Shown here: one piece after another, positions 25,918 through 64,000 of the stretch
Layout: each line of letters opens with the position of its first letter
Position numbering within the stretch: the stretch's first letter is position 1
NCBI RefSeq assembly: GCF_036417845.1
Contig: NC_089982.1
Location: 44,541,684 to 44,605,683 of the forward strand
Direction of reading: 5' to 3'
Length of the DNA: 64,000 bases
Source: Apteryx mantelli
Lineage: Eukaryota > Chordata > Aves > Apterygiformes > Apterygidae
Notes under the pieces: generated by a model
What the model was told of the DNA's origin: nothing
Database searches by the model: none
Seen by the model: the letters and a program-made list of their open reading frames with translations, nothing else
Program-made: the position numbers and the translations under genes

Positions 25918-27339
25918 CACTTTTCAGTGGACAAAGTTTTAATAACACAATAAAACAATTATACAAAAATCATGTACATATTTTGACAGTTATAAATAAT
26001 ATACATACTAGATTTCACTCTGTGGAAAAGTAACTTTAGACAATTTTAGATTATTCTGACTGGCTGTTACTTCACAGTGGCTGAGAAAAAAACCCCTACT
26101 TTCTCCAATAGAGCAGTTGGAAGTTGGAAGTTGACAGCTCCTTTCATCTAGGACAAGAGACTTATTGTATGAGTAAAGCTAGTAAAGCTTTTCCAGAGAC
26201 AATAACTGGAAAAAAACAACATGCCTAACTTCTGCCCTGTATAGTACCGCTCTGACAGAAGGAACAGTGCAAGGAGAGGTGAGCAGAAGAAATCTGGGTT
26301 TTTTTGTTTGTTTGTTTTCCTTTTCCAGGGGTCAGGGGGAGGAAATCAAGCTACAAAATGTTAGCCAAAAGCCGACAAGCATTATATAGCATTTGTGCCT
26401 GCAATATTTTATTTTCATCCCTGTGGCTGCTGGAGCTCTGAGTATAACAGCAAGAATTTAGAAACAAAGTAAATAAAAAAATCCCAAGAAACCCCTTTCA
26501 ACCGCTTACAGTATTATCAATAACCAGATTGCAAAATTCAAAGAACTAAATATTAGGGATTTTGGGGAAGGGCTGGGGGAGGGAAAAAGGAAAGAGGAAG
26601 AAAAATACTGGAAAAAAAAATCTTCTAGCTCCAGATGAATTGCACAATCTCAAGAAAATTCAGACATTTCAGTGAAGATTGAAGTATTTTTTCTTTTGCC
26701 TCACTTTGCCTCAATTTGGAAACATCATTTTGGAAACATCAAGATATTTCCGATGACACTGGTTAAGAAGTGACGGAAGCCTTAAGCTTCAAAATAAAAT
26801 ATATTTTTATTAAGAAAAAAGTGAAATACTCAAACTGGACCAGTAGATTAAGGCGTTATTACATACAGCCACAAGGGTCAATAAAAATGAAGTAACTTCT
26901 GTATGTAGGCATAAAGAGCATGCAGGTAAACAGCTAGAAGTGGATACTTTCACAACGTGGTAATCTTTCCAATCGATCAAGCCAGCTGCTGAAATGGCAA
27001 AGATTCAGTATTACATGATAGGTCTCAGTTTTGTATCAGAACATCTTCAGGCATTCTTCTCTGTATTTAAGTTTGAATTTGAAAGATGAATTACATATAT
27101 GTTTTTTCATTTTGGGCAAGTAATAGTTAATGAACACATATGCAAGAACACGAAAGAAAAGTATAAATATCTCAATTTAAAAGGCATGTTTCTCCCCCTT
27201 TTTCATACAATCAATATGCTTTTCTTGCATCTTCTTTTTCCTGTCCCATGTTACAATTTCCTGCTACAATTGTTATTCCACTGTGCAGAATTCAAACGCT
27301 GATATGTAGTACAGCGTTAAGGAATTTCCTGAGTCAGGT
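25918..27339 (-). other. NEK1: NEK1 3' UTR
   Basis: About 1.4 kb from the stop codon (27340-27342) to a probable cleavage site near 25918. Two further AATAAA signals on the minus strand, at 26806-26811 and 26408-26413, could give shorter transcripts. The distal end has the best full set of poly-A elements. The sequence is AT-rich with no open frame of note. Confidence 0.65.
25938..25943 (-). terminator. NEK1: Distal NEK1 polyadenylation signal (ATTAAA)
   Basis: ATTAAA on the minus strand. Upstream are TGTACATG and TGTATAAT, UGUA elements of the type bound by cleavage factor I. Downstream (25880-25918) is a GT/T-rich stretch (TGGTTTTGGG, TTTTTTGC), as expected for a downstream element. Inferred from sequence only. 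Confidence 0.6.
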
Positions 27340-62775
<35,436 letters not shown>

Positions 62776-64000
62776 CTAAACAAAAAGTTCAATTATTAAC
62801 AAACAATATTTATGCCTGAAGCTAAAAAGGAGAACTCCTTTTCAGAAAAATATATATACCTTTTTTAAGTAGACTTCTAACTAACAGTATCCACCGTAAC
62901 CTAAGTTTAAATGAATACTCAACTATATGTGTTCAATTTATTATTATTAAAATTAATATGAAGTTGGATTCAATATTTTCAAACATTTCTGGCAGAACTA
63001 CTCATATCACTTTAAAAAATGATTTAGTCTAACTTCTGGGTAGTCTGGCACTTGTTACCCCATTTATGAACCAGTTAATCGCAGCTGCAAGAAAATTAAT
63101 GCAAACATCAACATGATTTTGTGCATAGTTTATTTTAGATTTCTGTATAGTTTTCAAATTTTATTTACATTTCTCAGACAGCCTTGCCTCAAAAAAAAGT
63201 CAAAAAAAGTCCTTCAGAGATGTTTGGGGATTTTCGTTTCCCTATTCTCTTCAAGATGGGAAGATGACTGCACATACGGATTTCTACAAACAACATATAC
63301 GGAGTTCTGTGAGACTCATTAAGTACAATAAAATTGCAAGATATCCTTATTGAAGCCAGGTACAACAAAGGAAGGCTTGCTGTGTTCTTATACTCTTCAC
63401 TAGGCATTTGTTTATGGCCAGTGCTCATGGCCCGCAGGATAAGGAACAAGAGTGACTTTTAGCTGACCTGGCACAGTGTTCTCATGTTCTAACTTCCTGC
63501 TTTCAGGCTTCTTACCAAATCCAAGTGCATCAACTGGTTCTACCAATACAGGACATTCAAAGGAGGTCAACAGCAAAAGAATTTTTACGATGGCAAACAG
63601 ATAACGGCTGTACTACAAACCATCTTTCAAGCCCTAGAGCATGCCAGCAAGGCATTTAGCATTCTGACAATGATTGCTAGCAACGCCAACTGGCTAATAG
63701 CAAAACCCCAAAGTTTTAAGGAATAGTCTTTATAGAACCTTGAACTATCCAGATGATTTTACTTTGCTTAGAGATTATGAGCCAGTTACAATGGATGTTG
63801 GGGGAGTTAAAAATAATAATTAAAAAAACTAAAAAACAAGAAAAAAACCCAAAAAACCTCACCCCCCTCAAAAAACCAATCCCCTCAAAACCCCAAACCA
63901 AACTCCCAAGACCCCCAAAACCCCCCAAATCCCCCAACCCCTTCCCAAACCCTCCAACTCCTCCCAAAAAACAAAACAAAAAAAATCAACCCCCCCAAAC
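62776..64000 (-). other. NEK1: NEK1 intron, running off the right edge
   Basis: No further NEK1 exon is visible: the expected text before it (the RIEKFLSPQ segment and the kinase domain) is absent. AT-rich, ending in the A/C-rich tract at 63828-64000. Confidence 0.8.
63828..64000. repeat. A/C-rich low-complexity tract, G-rich on the minus strand
   Basis: About 170 nt almost without G or T on the plus strand. The minus strand, which is the sense of NEK1 RNA, has more than a dozen runs of three or more G spaced by T-rich gaps. It continues past the window edge. The Gly/Phe-rich open frame across it results from this composition. Confidence 0.9.

Noticed and set aside
63716..63979. Glycine/phenylalanine-rich 87-codon ORF on the minus strand
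   Set aside because: Produced by the G-rich low-complexity tract; no domain and no splice context.

Overview
The window is vertebrate nuclear DNA, almost certainly from a bird. It has a long 3' piece of a CR1 LINE with the typical avian ATTCTGTG-repeat tail, AT-rich introns with small exons, and a compact layout of two genes that are also neighbours in human 4q33, SH3RF1 and NEK1. Both genes are on the minus strand, so transcription runs from high to low coordinates. There are no bacterial operons, CRISPR arrays or plasmid features. I found no new multi-gene system; the interesting material is in splicing, upstream ORFs and repeat fossils.

Layout. 1-2337: 5'-truncated (by the window edge) CR1 LINE on the plus strand, antisense inside an SH3RF1 intron. 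2338-6414: rest of that intron. 6415-6904: SH3RF1 exon with the start codon and the RING finger. 6905-8265: SH3RF1 intron 1. About 7780-8830: a strong CpG island, the SH3RF1 promoter and untranslated first exon. About 8830-25900: intergenic, with repeat fossils and simple repeats and one decayed coding-like fragment near 25.5 kb. About 25918-62775: the 3' part of NEK1, from a 1.4 kb 3' UTR up to the exon just after the kinase domain. 62776-64000: NEK1 intron that runs off the right edge, ending in an A/C-rich (minus-strand G-rich) tract.

I placed 25 NEK1 exons by protein similarity (family sequence recalled, not searched) and by splice sites. Their coding length adds to 3003 nt, exactly 1001 codons including the stop, with every exon-exon phase compatible. 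That is a strong internal check. The kinase domain exons are not in the window.

Points worth a second look: a 15-nt in-frame candidate microexon in NEK1 (45622-45636); a GC-AG intron (donor at 35006-35007); a NEK1 exon whose expected acceptor has TG instead of AG, with two competing AGs downstream (59008-59027); three short upstream ORFs packed before the SH3RF1 start; a CR1 reverse transcriptase with two catalytic aspartates changed to asparagine, both fitting CpG decay; and several fossil amniote repeats, one of them a near-perfect hairpin.
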